From Saccoglossus kowalevskii (taxonomy: Eukaryota > Hemichordata > Enteropneusta > Harrimaniidae), in the NCBI RefSeq assembly GCF_000003605.2, contig NW_003111474.1, positions 111,795 through 130,701 of the forward strand: a DNA stretch of 18,907 nt, written 5' to 3'. This document shows, piece after piece, positions 1-8,352 of this stretch. The notes under the pieces are model-generated. The model did not search any database. It had not been told where the DNA came from and was given only the letters and a program-made list of their open reading frames with translations. How positions within the stretch are numbered: the stretch's first letter is position 1; every line of letters begins with the position of its first letter. Position numbers and translations under genes: made by a program.

Positions 1-1081
1 AAGAAATGTGTACAAACGTTCAAAAAGAGTGGATCTCATATATTACGAAATTAAAATATAATGATATGTAAATTATTATAATATACCGATATAATGCAAT
101 TTTTTTTAATAATCATTATGATACTAATAAGCCGATATGTTGATAAATTTGTGATATACAATAGTTTTGGCAGACCTGGATAATAAATTACAGACATTAA
201 TTATATTAACATTTGAAAAACTTGGTAAATATTGTTTAATTCTGAGAAATTTGAAAAATGTTGAATATTATAGTATTTAGACAATACTATATAGAACAGA
301 AGTCTCATACCAGAATAATACCAACGACGCCAGTTAATCAATAACCAACTTGCGATCAGACACGTACATTTGCAAGCGTTATGTCAACGTCAATAAGTTT
401 GTCCAACTTTTTTCTGGGCAATAGGTTGGTTGTGATAAAGTCAAATTTGTCAATATGTAGAAAACAAATTTCCGCCTCCGTTCGGCGTGTCTAAAATGGG
501 GTACTGGGCTTCTAGGCGCGTTCAAAACGCTCAATTGTAGTTTGATTTTTTTTCGACGATTTGGATTGTTTTCCTATTTTGTTATCCCTAAAAAGTACAC
601 TAAGGATAATGGTATAACAATAAATCATCGCCGACCACACATTACACTTACCAAGCTATGTATGTTAGACTTTGTAATTGATATGTGTTATATTAAACGA
701 TGCGCATAAGCCCAAACGTTTTGATTGACAACGCATTTCATATTCAGCTTAGACCAATTCGGAGTGCAATTTGCAGCTAACAATTCCACAAATCAATAAT
801 GATAAAATGACCTTAATTATTTGAAATACGAAACCTGACATGAGAGTGATTGGGTCAAGTTTACAGTGCCCGTGTGTTGTTTATATGAACATACCAAAGG
901 CATGTGCAACAATAACAAACGAAGCCATTTTAATAAATTCGCGGTACATGATATGTTACGATTCACACAGTGTTCTAAATTCGTCTTTTCCTCATCAATG
1001 CGGAAATAAAGAAGTTGAAAACATACACGTAACGATTCATACTTGTAAATCGGAAGGTATGTAATTGTCTGAGTTCGGCGA
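1..1081. other. AT-rich noncoding DNA with one open cysteine-containing frame
   Basis: Most of this stretch is AT-rich with no long ORF and no recognisable RNA gene. Positions about 465-535 are locally richer in GC but hold only a 14-codon ORF starting at the ATG near 496. Positions 840-1064 on the plus strand hold a 74-codon frame with six cysteines that runs into a splice-donor-like sequence; it is discussed as a finding, not annotated as a gene. An antisense open frame crosses the same area and runs into the repeat unit, so it is not treated as a gene. Confidence 0.5.
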
Positions 1082-1621
1082 TTAGCAGAACATCCACAAA
1101 CGTGACATATTGAAATAATTGGTCCTGACTTTATGGGGTCGTTAAGGTGCATTCTATCTCGGCGCTGTGGATGGTGGGACATAGTGGCACCAGTCGTCAT
1201 TAGGTTGAAGTAGTGTTTGTGATCAATTTCATAATGTTACTAATTGTTTATTTAATCTTCGCATGATATTGGACCACTACAATAGTGTCATAAGATATCG
1301 CCTACGTATGCGTTGTAGCTGAGACCCTAACATTAGAGGAATTAATAATTACTTAGCAGAACATCCACAAACGTGACATATTGAAATAATTGGTCCTGAC
1401 TTTATGTGGTCGTTAAGGTGCATTCTATCTCGGCGCTGTGGATGGTGGGACATAGTGGCACCAGTCGTCATTAGGTTGAAGTAGTGTTTGTGATCAATTT
1501 CATAATGTTACTAATTGTTTATTTAATCTTCGCATGATATTGGTCCACTACAATAGTGTCATAAGATATCGCCTACGTATGTGTTGTAGCCGAGACCCTA
1601 ACATTAGAGGAATTAATAATT
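1082..1621. repeat. Two-copy tandem duplication, 271-bp unit
   Basis: Copy 1 starts at 1082 and copy 2 at 1353, both with TTAGCAGAACATCC, and both end in GAATTAATAATT. Reading the copies side by side shows a constant offset of 271 bp, no indels, and four substitutions over about 269 bp (1136/1407, 1273/1544, 1311/1582, 1320/1591), or about 98.5% identity. The duplication is therefore young. The unit has no coding frame that looks real, no terminal inverted repeats and no clear tRNA promoter boxes. Copy 2 runs directly into an (AATT)n tract, which could be the simple-sequence tail of a non-LTR element, but I do not recognise a family. Confidence 0.93.
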
Positions 1622-1627
1622 AATTAT

Positions 1628-1645
1628 TTAATTAATTAATTAATT
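1628..1645. repeat. (AATT)n microsatellite
   Basis: Several perfect AATT units follow the end of the second 271-bp copy; a looser AATT-rich prelude starts at 1609. The position, at the 3' end of a repeat, resembles a simple-sequence tail. It may also be an ordinary microsatellite. Confidence 0.8.
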
Positions 1646-3980
1646 GGTTTCTTGTTTTTTAATTGAATAATTATATGCATTTGCCGGTCATTGCGTGTAC
1701 TATTTTGACGTTTGGTTTGATATTTATATGATAATGTATTTTGTAGTAATTTGGTTGCATTATACGTTAAAGTGTGTTTATGTTTGTAACGACACCTCCT
1801 TTAGAGGTTGCTGTTCACATTAATAAATAATAATAGTTGTCATTTTCTTTTGCACAGTTTGTGTTTTCAACAAACATACATGTGTTGCCAAATTATATTA
1901 TGGCTGAGGATATTAGAAATGGCAGGGAAGTTAAATGCAATTCGATTTTGAAATCAAGGCGTGTATTGAATTTCAAATTGAAATATTAATATTTACTATA
2001 TCGAATTATGCTTCATGGAATATTTGAAGATTATCAATATCAAAATTCGAACTTAGCAAAATGTTATAGAACTTTTGAAAAGAAAATGGAGAGCAAGGTC
2101 ACTTATAAGTGTAAGTTCTTTTATCACTTTTGAGTTATCCATTCTGTGTAAAAATAATACAGTTATACCATATGATAGATAGAAAATTTACTTGTGGATT
2201 CTAAGGTTGTCGGAGTTTGCTTATTGGGCATTATCTATCATCAATCATATAAAAACAGGTTCTAATCATTACTAATATATATTAGCTGAATACGATTCTA
2301 CCTACTCTTCTACCTTCTACCTTTTCTAAAAGATAAAATTATCAGTATGCTAGAACATAATTGCCGTGTTTAAAAGACATATTTTTCAACAGACTACCGC
2401 ATTCCAATGAATAAATTATACTCCCCACCAGTAATCAAGATATATCAAGCTGAACTTATTCCTGTTTTATTCAAAGGGGGAGTGCTCAACAAACTGTATG
2501 ACAATATAAATGATTTTCGTTGTAACATCATCAATTGCCCCACACCTTTACAAAAATAACCACGGGATATATATTTCGCTATGCCCACAACTAAGCAGAT
2601 ATTTTAAAAAGACATTACATTTCGTCCAAACTATTAACCCGAAGGTTTAATAGGAAAACAACTGGCCTTAACATTTGAATATGTTTTTTTTTTATTGCAG
2701 ATACCTAGCGTAAATGAATTTCATTCGACCGTTTTGTTTGATGATTTACTGAAACAATAATGGGAAAGGTACAGCCGTAATAATATTGTAGCATCATGTG
2801 TTTATCAACACAGAGCGGTGACTAATGTGACTCCTTACATTTAGAGTAATCAACGCCAACCATGTGTTTTTAGTCGATGTGTGTTACGTCTGCACATTGT
2901 CGAACTGCGATGTTTTCCGATGTAAAGAGCTTGTTGTTAAATATGATCACAAATAGCATCAACGTAACATACCAGATGTATACCTCTGGTTTAATTATAT
3001 TTATTATAAATGAAAACATCATCAGATACCACCTCAGTCTATATTGTAATGTATTCTCTATGTATTCCAGCTGTAGTTGATTTGTGTGTTTCCTGTGCGT
3101 TTATTGTTCTACGGTCGGTTACTGTAAAACCATTTATTTTTACTGATATTTAATTTACTGTTTTGAATTTTTGAGAATGTACACGGTTTTTCATGAATTT
3201 ATAAAGAAGTATATTGTTTCCACGTTTCATTGGCCAAGCACATTCTTGGGAATGATGCGACACTGTGAAATCTCTACGTATCACATGGATGTCATGAAAA
3301 CCGATAACTCTAGACAAATAAACTGTAAAGATATCGATCTCAGAGTAACTGTGAGCTCAGTTGTCTCTATGTCCGCCCATGCTATGTCGTGTAAGAGTTT
3401 CAGTGACATCGGTACTCATTTTTCTTAACCAATTTAAAAGCTGGCTTTTGATAAAAGTCTCAATTGCTGTCATATATCTGCCGACACTGTTACTTTAATC
3501 CATTAACCTAACATTTCTATCGTGGTTTAGTTTATTTTTCAAATTGCTTCATGCTTTTTACTTTCCGCTTATTCGTAACCAGACTTGTGCTAGTAATATG
3601 ATCTTTATGTCAAGTAATTTAAAAGCTATTCCCATTCTTTTTCACCATTTCCCAGATTGTATTGAAGGGTCATTGGGTAGATTTTATGCAATATTTTCGT
3701 ATTCTAGTGACGTATCAGATACAATCAGGTTGCCATATTTTTGCACTCTAAAATATTTTTGTTGGAATAGCATTTTTTGTGATAGATAACATTCCTGGGT
3801 GTGTTACACCTAATATCATAGCGAATTTACTTTAACTAAAGTAAAATTACGAGGAAAACAATAGACCAATTAAAACGGCAAACAACATTAACAATAGTGC
3901 ACACCCGGAAGTACTTTTCCTTCAATTTCAAATATTGTCGTTGATGGTTGTCATATGAAGCTGTTGCGAACATTACACAA
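1646..3980. other. Noncoding stretch with scattered splice-like signals
   Basis: No convincing gene is present. Open frames at about 2008-2133, 2877-3080, 3171-3428 and 3544-3789 (plus strand) are short and match no family I know; the last opens with TTG and has no nearby ATG. Two unusually good splice-like sites are visible: a donor AGT|GTAAGT after 2110 and an acceptor with a ten-T tract ending TTGCAG at 2700. They could bound a real intron, but the flanking frames do not join into a long protein. Confidence 0.45.
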
Positions 3981-4013
3981 TGACGTCAGTAGTTGTTCAG
4001 AACAATATAAATA
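3981..4013 (+). promoter_or_regulatory. CRE plus TATA box, possible core promoter
   Basis: A perfect palindromic cAMP response element, TGACGTCA, lies at 3981-3988. A TATA box, TATAAATA, lies at 4006-4013 in plus orientation, 17 bp further on. A CRE shortly upstream of a TATA box is the classic arrangement of cAMP-inducible promoters such as that of vertebrate somatostatin. A transcript would start near 4036 and run right. No long ORF follows within the next kilobase, so any gene would need a noncoding or very short first exon. Each motif alone could occur by chance; the spacing is the main argument. Confidence 0.35.
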
Positions 4014-4790
4014 AAGAAAACATCGTCTATATATTACTAACCATTAATGTACATGTGAACTGTGCGTGGCACTTTCCCATGCTCATATATCAGCGTGAAC
4101 GCAACATGTCACACACGTGATAATAATTGGGTAGCCAGACACATGGCGTATGTTCTTATATCTAGAAGTAATATGACTAGCATGTAAGGCACAACCCACT
4201 AATATCTATATTTTCTGATTCTTTCTAACCACGTACCTGATTACCAGCTATTCCTTGAACGAACGTGTTACGAGTTTTCTACATGAAATTGTAATGTGTA
4301 TATGTGTTTTCTACAAAATATAATATAACACGTAAATAATTTACGTTTTATTAACAATTATCAACAAAAGTGACAACCGCATTTTTTTCAGAACGAAAAA
4401 TGAAGTTTATAACTCATATGATGCGTGTGAAATAAGGAAATTAACGTGTATTACGTAGAACTACAGAATTTAGCGATATTTGATATGAAATAAATGTGTT
4501 ACTCAATTTGTTCGCAGGGGCGTCAAAACAGCAATGCTGCAAGTGTTCAACTATAAACCAGACGTTTTGCTTACAATTAAGGCTGCTATGATGACAGTAA
4601 TATGCCAAATGAAACGAATGTTATGATAAGGTTAACTACGCCCACTACGCATGTGGCGATATCTTGAATATTCGACTAATAATCCCTTTTTCACAAAATA
4701 ATACATTTCAGGAAAAATAATGTAATTAATTATAATTTTGAATGTTACACAAATTAGGTATGTAATATTATTTGTTGGATAAATCCAATT
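4014..4790. other. AT-rich noncoding DNA
   Basis: Only very short ORFs are present, for example a 14-codon one starting at the ATG near 4144. No repeat, RNA gene or splice pair stands out. It would form the 5' part of any transcript started by the CRE/TATA element just to the left. Confidence 0.5.
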
Positions 4791-5003
4791 TCAATGTTGT
4801 TCGCATGATAAATAAACGTGTCGCCTGTCGTTTGTGATATGTATAATTGTACATACAGGCTCGTGTTTGGCTCCACACTCGCTACATGTACCACGCAGTG
4901 TGTGTTGACAATCGTCATAATGCATCGACGAATCTAGGTCAACAAGGCATGGCAGTTGACAGTATGTGATAGAGATGACACTTAACAAACACATTATTGG
5001 CAT
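4791..5003 (-). CDS. Candidate small cysteine-rich secreted peptide (speculative)
   Basis: A 70-codon minus-strand frame runs from the ATG at 5003 to TGA at 4793-4791. The first 14 or so residues (MPIMCLLSVISITY) are hydrophobic and could be a short signal peptide, although there is no basic residue before the core. The rest holds cysteines at 15, 19, 32, 40, 43, 51 and 67. The spacing Cys43-x7-Cys51 with the residues EPVC recalls the Cys-x7-PVC core of Kazal-type protease inhibitors, and a Tyr three residues before Cys67 is also Kazal-like, but the loop between is about five residues too long and the final cysteines are absent. The ORF looks richer in GC than its flanks. The start context is poor (T at -3, C at +4), and no AATAAA is seen just downstream. 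An in-frame TAA about 27 bases upstream, with no AG between, makes an upstream exon in this frame unlikely. It may be a chance ORF. Confidence 0.2.
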   Translation of the reverse strand: MPIMCLLSVISITYCQLPCLVDLDSSMHYDDCQHTLRGTCSECGAKHEPVCTIIHITNDRRHVYLSCEQH

Positions 5004-5675
5004 CAATAAAACAGCGATTTGTTTATTAATTTAATTGCCCTCTGTCTCCAGTGTCGAGATGTTTACTAATTTGTGCCAATCAAGCCAAATACCTAACTCT
5101 AATATTGTATTCACAATATATCAGGCATACATTGGTTTAAACGCAGTCTTCTGCTTTGGAAACAGCAAGCATTAAATGAAATCCAACATATATGCAATAC
5201 AATAAGCAATACTTAATTAAATTGTTTGTGGATCAAAACGTAACAGTAATTGAGACGATGTGATTACATAGTTTTAATTACACCCAGATAGAGGTTAACA
5301 GATACTGAATATACAATGGTGGGTGTATTATATCTGCGGTCACACAAGTCACTATGATTTAATGGAACGGGTCAAAAGATGCAGCACGTGCAAATATACA
5401 AAATATTTTGATGTAGACAGTAATTTGTCCCACGTATTTGTATGTCATACCACATAATCATTACTGTATGGTCGACTATAATATATTTAATCGACAACAA
5501 GTATGTTCTCACAACATATTCAAACATTTTGAAGTAAGGTTTTTCAATTTTTTTTGGTTTTTTTCTAAATGGTATTGGTATTATGAAAATGGTTGTAATA
5601 TAGAAACTATAATTTTTTGTAAGGTGTCATTAAAATAGTTGTAATGGTTTCACACATTTCGAGGGTTGATATAAA
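5004..5675. other. Noncoding gap; receptor 3' flank
   Basis: This is the 3' flank of the receptor gene (read on the minus strand) plus AT-rich DNA. A T-rich run at 5540-5565 is an A-rich tract on the receptor's sense strand, about 110 bases past its stop codon. A plus-strand 66-codon frame at 5438-5638 is rich in Phe, Tyr and Asn codons made from A/T homopolymers and is taken as noise. Confidence 0.5.
5486..5491 (-). other. Possible polyadenylation signal of the receptor (ATTAAA)
   Basis: On the minus strand the sequence reads ATTAAA about 185 bases after the receptor stop codon. This is the commonest variant of AATAAA, and no AATAAA was seen between it and the stop. A hexamer in AT-rich DNA is weak evidence alone. 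Confidence 0.25.
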
Positions 5676-6746
5676 TTACATTTGTCTGAATTGTGAGCCT
5701 CCTCGTCCGCAAATTAAAATCCGTTTAAATGCGTTCCTGAACTCTTTGTTGAACACTGTGTATATTATCGGATTGCAAGCTGAATTACACCACCCCAGCC
5801 AGGTAACGAACGAAAATAACTGGTCCGGCATTACACATGTGCTACACAAACCAATCGTGATATTCACGGTGAAAAATGGCAGCCAGCAGAGGATGAAAAC
5901 CCCCATGACGATCGCGAGAGTTCTGGCGGCTTTTCTTTCTTTTGCGATTGAGATCTTATTTCGGTCGCTCTGTCTGGCGTCTTTGACGTTGTCGTGGCGA
6001 TGCAAAACGTCTTCCTCCGAATCAGCGCTTCCTCCTGTCGCGGCGTTCGGTTGTAGGTTGATGACAGCAACTGTAGGGGCAACAACATTTCTCGCTCTCA
6101 GTTGCGCGGTACGGAAGATGCGCCAATAGAGAATAATCATGACAAAACAGGGGAAATAAAAGGAAACGCAGGAGGAAACCGTTAAGTAGTAGATATCATC
6201 AGACAATACGCATCCACGAGTCGGCAGTTTGTTGTTTGCCTTCAATGCGATGGCGGCCGGAAATGACAGTATGGCAGATACCGACCAGAGTATGGCGATA
6301 TTGACGATTGCTCTGCATGACGTGCGCTGAATTGAGTACCTTAGAGGCGAAGTAACAGCACGGAATCGATCGACAGATATGGCACAAAGATTCAAAATTG
6401 ACGCAGTGCAGAAAAATACATCAATTGAAACCCAAATGCCGCAAATAATATCACCAAAAAACCAGGTACCTCCGCTGACTTCGAGGGACGTGGCGAAGGG
6501 AAGAACCAGTAGACACAACAACAAGTCGGACACTGCAAGCGACACTATGTAGTAATTTCCGACAACTCGTAAAATTCGTGTTTTAAATACGGCCACACAA
6601 ACTAAAATATTACCAACAATTCCAACTAGAAGAATGGTTGTAAGAACGATAATTAAAACCACCGCAGTAGCGAAAGTCATGGTCAATACGACGTCTGCCT
6701 GAGCTACAGTACTGTTCCCAGTGGCATTAGTGCTTGATCGGTCCAT
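5676..6746 (-). CDS. Biogenic-amine G protein-coupled receptor, dopamine-like, intronless
   Basis: This encodes a 356-residue plasma-membrane receptor expected to bind a monoamine and signal through a G protein. Two N-glycosylation sites (Asn7, Asn11) precede seven hydrophobic segments, at about 26-54, 63-86, 100-124, 146-168, 186-210, 274-300 and 309-330. Key residues, with Ballesteros-Weinstein positions, are Asn46 (1.50), Asp74 (2.50), Cys102-Cys179 (TM3-ECL2 disulfide), amine-binding Asp109 (3.32), DRF at 126-128, Trp154 (4.50), Ser191/Ser192/Ser195 (5.42, 5.43, 5.46; catechol type), Glu270 (6.30), CWLPFF at 287-292, Asn295 (6.55), Trp316 (7.40), Trp319 (7.43) and NPIIY at 325-329. Helix 8 ends in Cys346, a likely palmitoylation site, followed by only ten residues. 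The third loop has about 60 residues. TM3, DRF, helix 8 and the short tail resemble D2/D4 receptors; Asn6.55 and Trp7.43 resemble D1/beta types, so the ligand (dopamine, octopamine, noradrenaline) is unsettled. The start has a strong Kozak context (AAAATGG), and an in-frame TAA lies upstream at 6800-6798. Confidence 0.96.
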   Translation of the reverse strand: MDRSSTNATGNSTVAQADVVLTMTFATAVVLIIVLTTILLVGIVGNILVCVAVFKTRILRVVGNYYIVSLAVSDLLLCLLVLPFATSLEVSGGTWFFGDIICGIWVSIDVFFCTASILNLCAISVDRFRAVTSPLRYSIQRTSCRAIVNIAILWSVSAILSFPAAIALKANNKLPTRGCVLSDDIYYLTVSSCVSFYFPCFVMIILYWRIFRTAQLRARNVVAPTVAVINLQPNAATGGSADSEEDVLHRHDNVKDARQSDRNKISIAKERKAARTLAIVMGVFILCWLPFFTVNITIGLCSTCVMPDQLFSFVTWLGWCNSACNPIIYTVFNKEFRNAFKRILICGRGGSQFRQM

Positions 6747-6836
6747 TTTGGCTGCTGCCCCACTTCTAGTGCGATATCGTCGAAATACTAGATAACATTA
6801 ATCACAGCAGTTAATAAATTGAGAATTCCATGCGAT
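6747..6836 (-). other. Predicted 5' leader of the receptor with two upstream ORFs
   Basis: If transcription starts about 34 bases after the first base of the TATA box, near 6836, the leader is about 90 bases long. It contains two short upstream ORFs: six codons plus stop from the ATG at 6831 to TAA at 6811, and ten codons plus stop from the ATG at 6798 to TAG at 6766. Both end before the receptor ATG at 6746. Such uORFs usually lower translation of the main frame. The leader limits are inferred from the TATA position only. Confidence 0.4.
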
Positions 6837-6862
6837 GATTGTTTTACCAGTGGAAATCGGTT

Positions 6863-6870
6863 ATTTTATA
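6863..6870 (-). promoter_or_regulatory. TATA box candidate for the receptor gene
   Basis: Read on the minus strand the sequence is TATAAAAT, a good match to the TATA consensus. A weak initiator-like TCATC lies with its A at 6836, 34 bases past the first T, close to the usual TATA-to-start distance. It is the only good TATA box I see in the first few hundred bases upstream of the ATG. Confidence 0.45.
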
Positions 6871-7643
6871 CTGAAGTAACTCTTCGTATTCCCTGCAGAT
6901 CATGTACATCCGATGAGGAGGTTCATCTTTTCGCGAATCATACTTAGAACGGTTATCTTACTCGGTGTGCGTGACTGTACACAAAAACATCTTCGTCATT
7001 GGTGAGTGTCTGTAACATATCTGTCCCTGGAGTAATTATCCGCAAGTGTTAGTTGCTAAGTTAGCCTACATCTACACATATGAAGCTATCCAGGTGTCAC
7101 TCGGCGTGAATTATTAGTGTCAGAACGTCGTCAGCGAACAATCACCACTCATTGATCGCCTAATGTAACAATTTCCAGTGAGGTATACGCCTGGTATCCA
7201 CTACTGCTCCTTCCTGACAACGAATTGCCACGATACTTAACCGCTGCGGTAGCTAAAAGATCAAGGCTGGGTCACGGTATTGTTTAGACTTCAATACCGT
7301 TTCTTCTACTCTCAATCGCACTGTGAAAAAAAAATGAAAACGAGTTGTTTAGTATACTTGATTAGATTTGAGTGTAATAATTCGTTGAATGGAATTGGAT
7401 ATGACCCCGACATGCTGATCTGGGAATGTGTAATACCAACCCAGCTCGGTGAATTTCCAGAGGTGTTTACATCCATTTGATGGCAGTAAGTTCGGCGGGT
7501 GTAGAACACTAGATGATAAGATGCTTAATAAGTAGCATCAACAAAACAAGCCTTATAACAATTCTATGGTTTTCCCAGAATTCATTTGTTATTCTACATA
7601 CACTCGTGCCCAACTGAGCGAAGTGATTCATTCGTTTTGTCTA
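6871..7643. other. Receptor upstream flank, no gene seen
   Basis: This stretch is somewhat richer in GC than the average of the window between about 6880 and 7270. Both-strand frames at 7280-7509 overlap each other and resemble no known protein. It is probably promoter-proximal regulatory DNA of the receptor. Confidence 0.45.
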
Positions 7644-7755
7644 GTTGCCCGGTAACAAGAGATCGCCATAGCAACCACTCCCCTCTGCCCTTCACATTTT
7701 TTTTTATTTTCCTGAGAAACCAATCGTGCCAATACTTGCTTCTGCGGAAACGTCA
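7644..7755. promoter_or_regulatory. Cluster of two X-boxes, two CCAAT boxes and a CRE half-site
   Basis: GTTGCC-C-GGTAAC at 7644-7656 is an RFX-type X-box with a one-base spacer. ATCGCCATAGCAAC at 7662-7675 matches the RYYNYY-AT-RRNRAC X-box consensus at every position. ACCAATC (CCAAT at 7720-7724) and a second CCAAT at 7729-7733 are NF-Y-type sites, and ACGTCA at 7750-7755 is a CRE half-site. X-box, CRE and CCAAT together recall RFX/NF-Y promoters such as those of MHC class II genes and many cilium genes. The cluster is 0.9-1.0 kb upstream of the receptor start. It may be a distal promoter or enhancer of the receptor or a promoter for a spliced gene running right. Motif matching only. Confidence 0.4.
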
Positions 7756-8339
7756 CACACTCGGTCATATGTTTATACCATAAACGTAAACTACCGCTTC
7801 CTACAAAGTCCCCAAATAAACAATCTGTCCGCGAAACAATTACTCGACAAATTAATGAATATAAGGGACAGTGAAGAGAATGTGATTTCCGTTGTTTGCG
7901 TCACAAAATAAAAGATCCTTGACTCTACGCTTTGTTTTCTGACGTAATGTAGACTAGTTACATAGGCAGGCAGTGATCCCACAAACTAAAGTATATAAAA
8001 GTTGATTGGTTATCATATAATCACATGGTAAAACGGTTAAAGGCACAGCTACGTCCTGTTTCTCATATTGTTTTAATGTATACAATACTGAGCCAAAATA
8101 GCATGTGTGACACTAACATAGGAGAAAATTGGTGGAAACGTAGGCTTTTGAACGAGAATGGGTTATTGTTACAGTTTTCTTGGCGGTATGTTGAGCTCAG
8201 CAGTGTTACCTGTTAAACGTTCGGTTTTCCTGACATCAATATAGCACTACTGTAACGCAGTGGATGGGAAGGAACACATGGCACACATACAATGGAAAAT
8301 GTCTATTCCATTATACGTTGCAAGTGTGTTTGTCGTCGA
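7756..8339. other. Noncoding stretch, no gene seen
   Basis: Short frames at 7726-7911 and 8025-8216 (plus strand) and 7791-7982 (minus strand) resemble no known family, and the first and last overlap. A CRE-like TGACGTAA lies at 7940-7947. I see no clear exon with good splice sites at both ends. Confidence 0.45.
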
Positions 8340-8352
8340 CAGATGGCGCCAC
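8340..8352 (+). promoter_or_regulatory. CTCF-core-like motif
   Basis: CAGATGGCGCCAC contains a full match to the invertebrate CTCF core YAGRKGGCRS. The four bases upstream do not match the extended site. About one such core is expected by chance in a window this size, so this is a weak call, noted because it lies about 1.6 kb upstream of the receptor gene. Confidence 0.2.

Noticed and set aside
817-1200. 127-codon minus-strand ORF
   Set aside because: It starts inside the first 271-bp repeat copy and crosses its edge, with no domain or plausible composition; the opposite strand is the more protein-like reading, and that too is weak.
1082-1621. CRISPR array or terminal-inverted-repeat transposon
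   Set aside because: There are only two long adjacent copies, no spacers and no inverted termini; the sequence is clearly animal DNA.
5888-6113. Ciliary targeting motif in the receptor's third loop
   Set aside because: I looked for an Ax[S/A]xQ-type motif in residues 212-270, because of the X-boxes upstream, and did not find one.
5644-6129. 161-codon plus-strand ORF
   Set aside because: It lies almost wholly antisense to the receptor coding region and its codons mirror that gene; it has no family resemblance of its own.
5864-6387. Two further minus-strand frames inside the receptor
   Set aside because: They are out-of-frame readings of the receptor sequence without recognisable domains.
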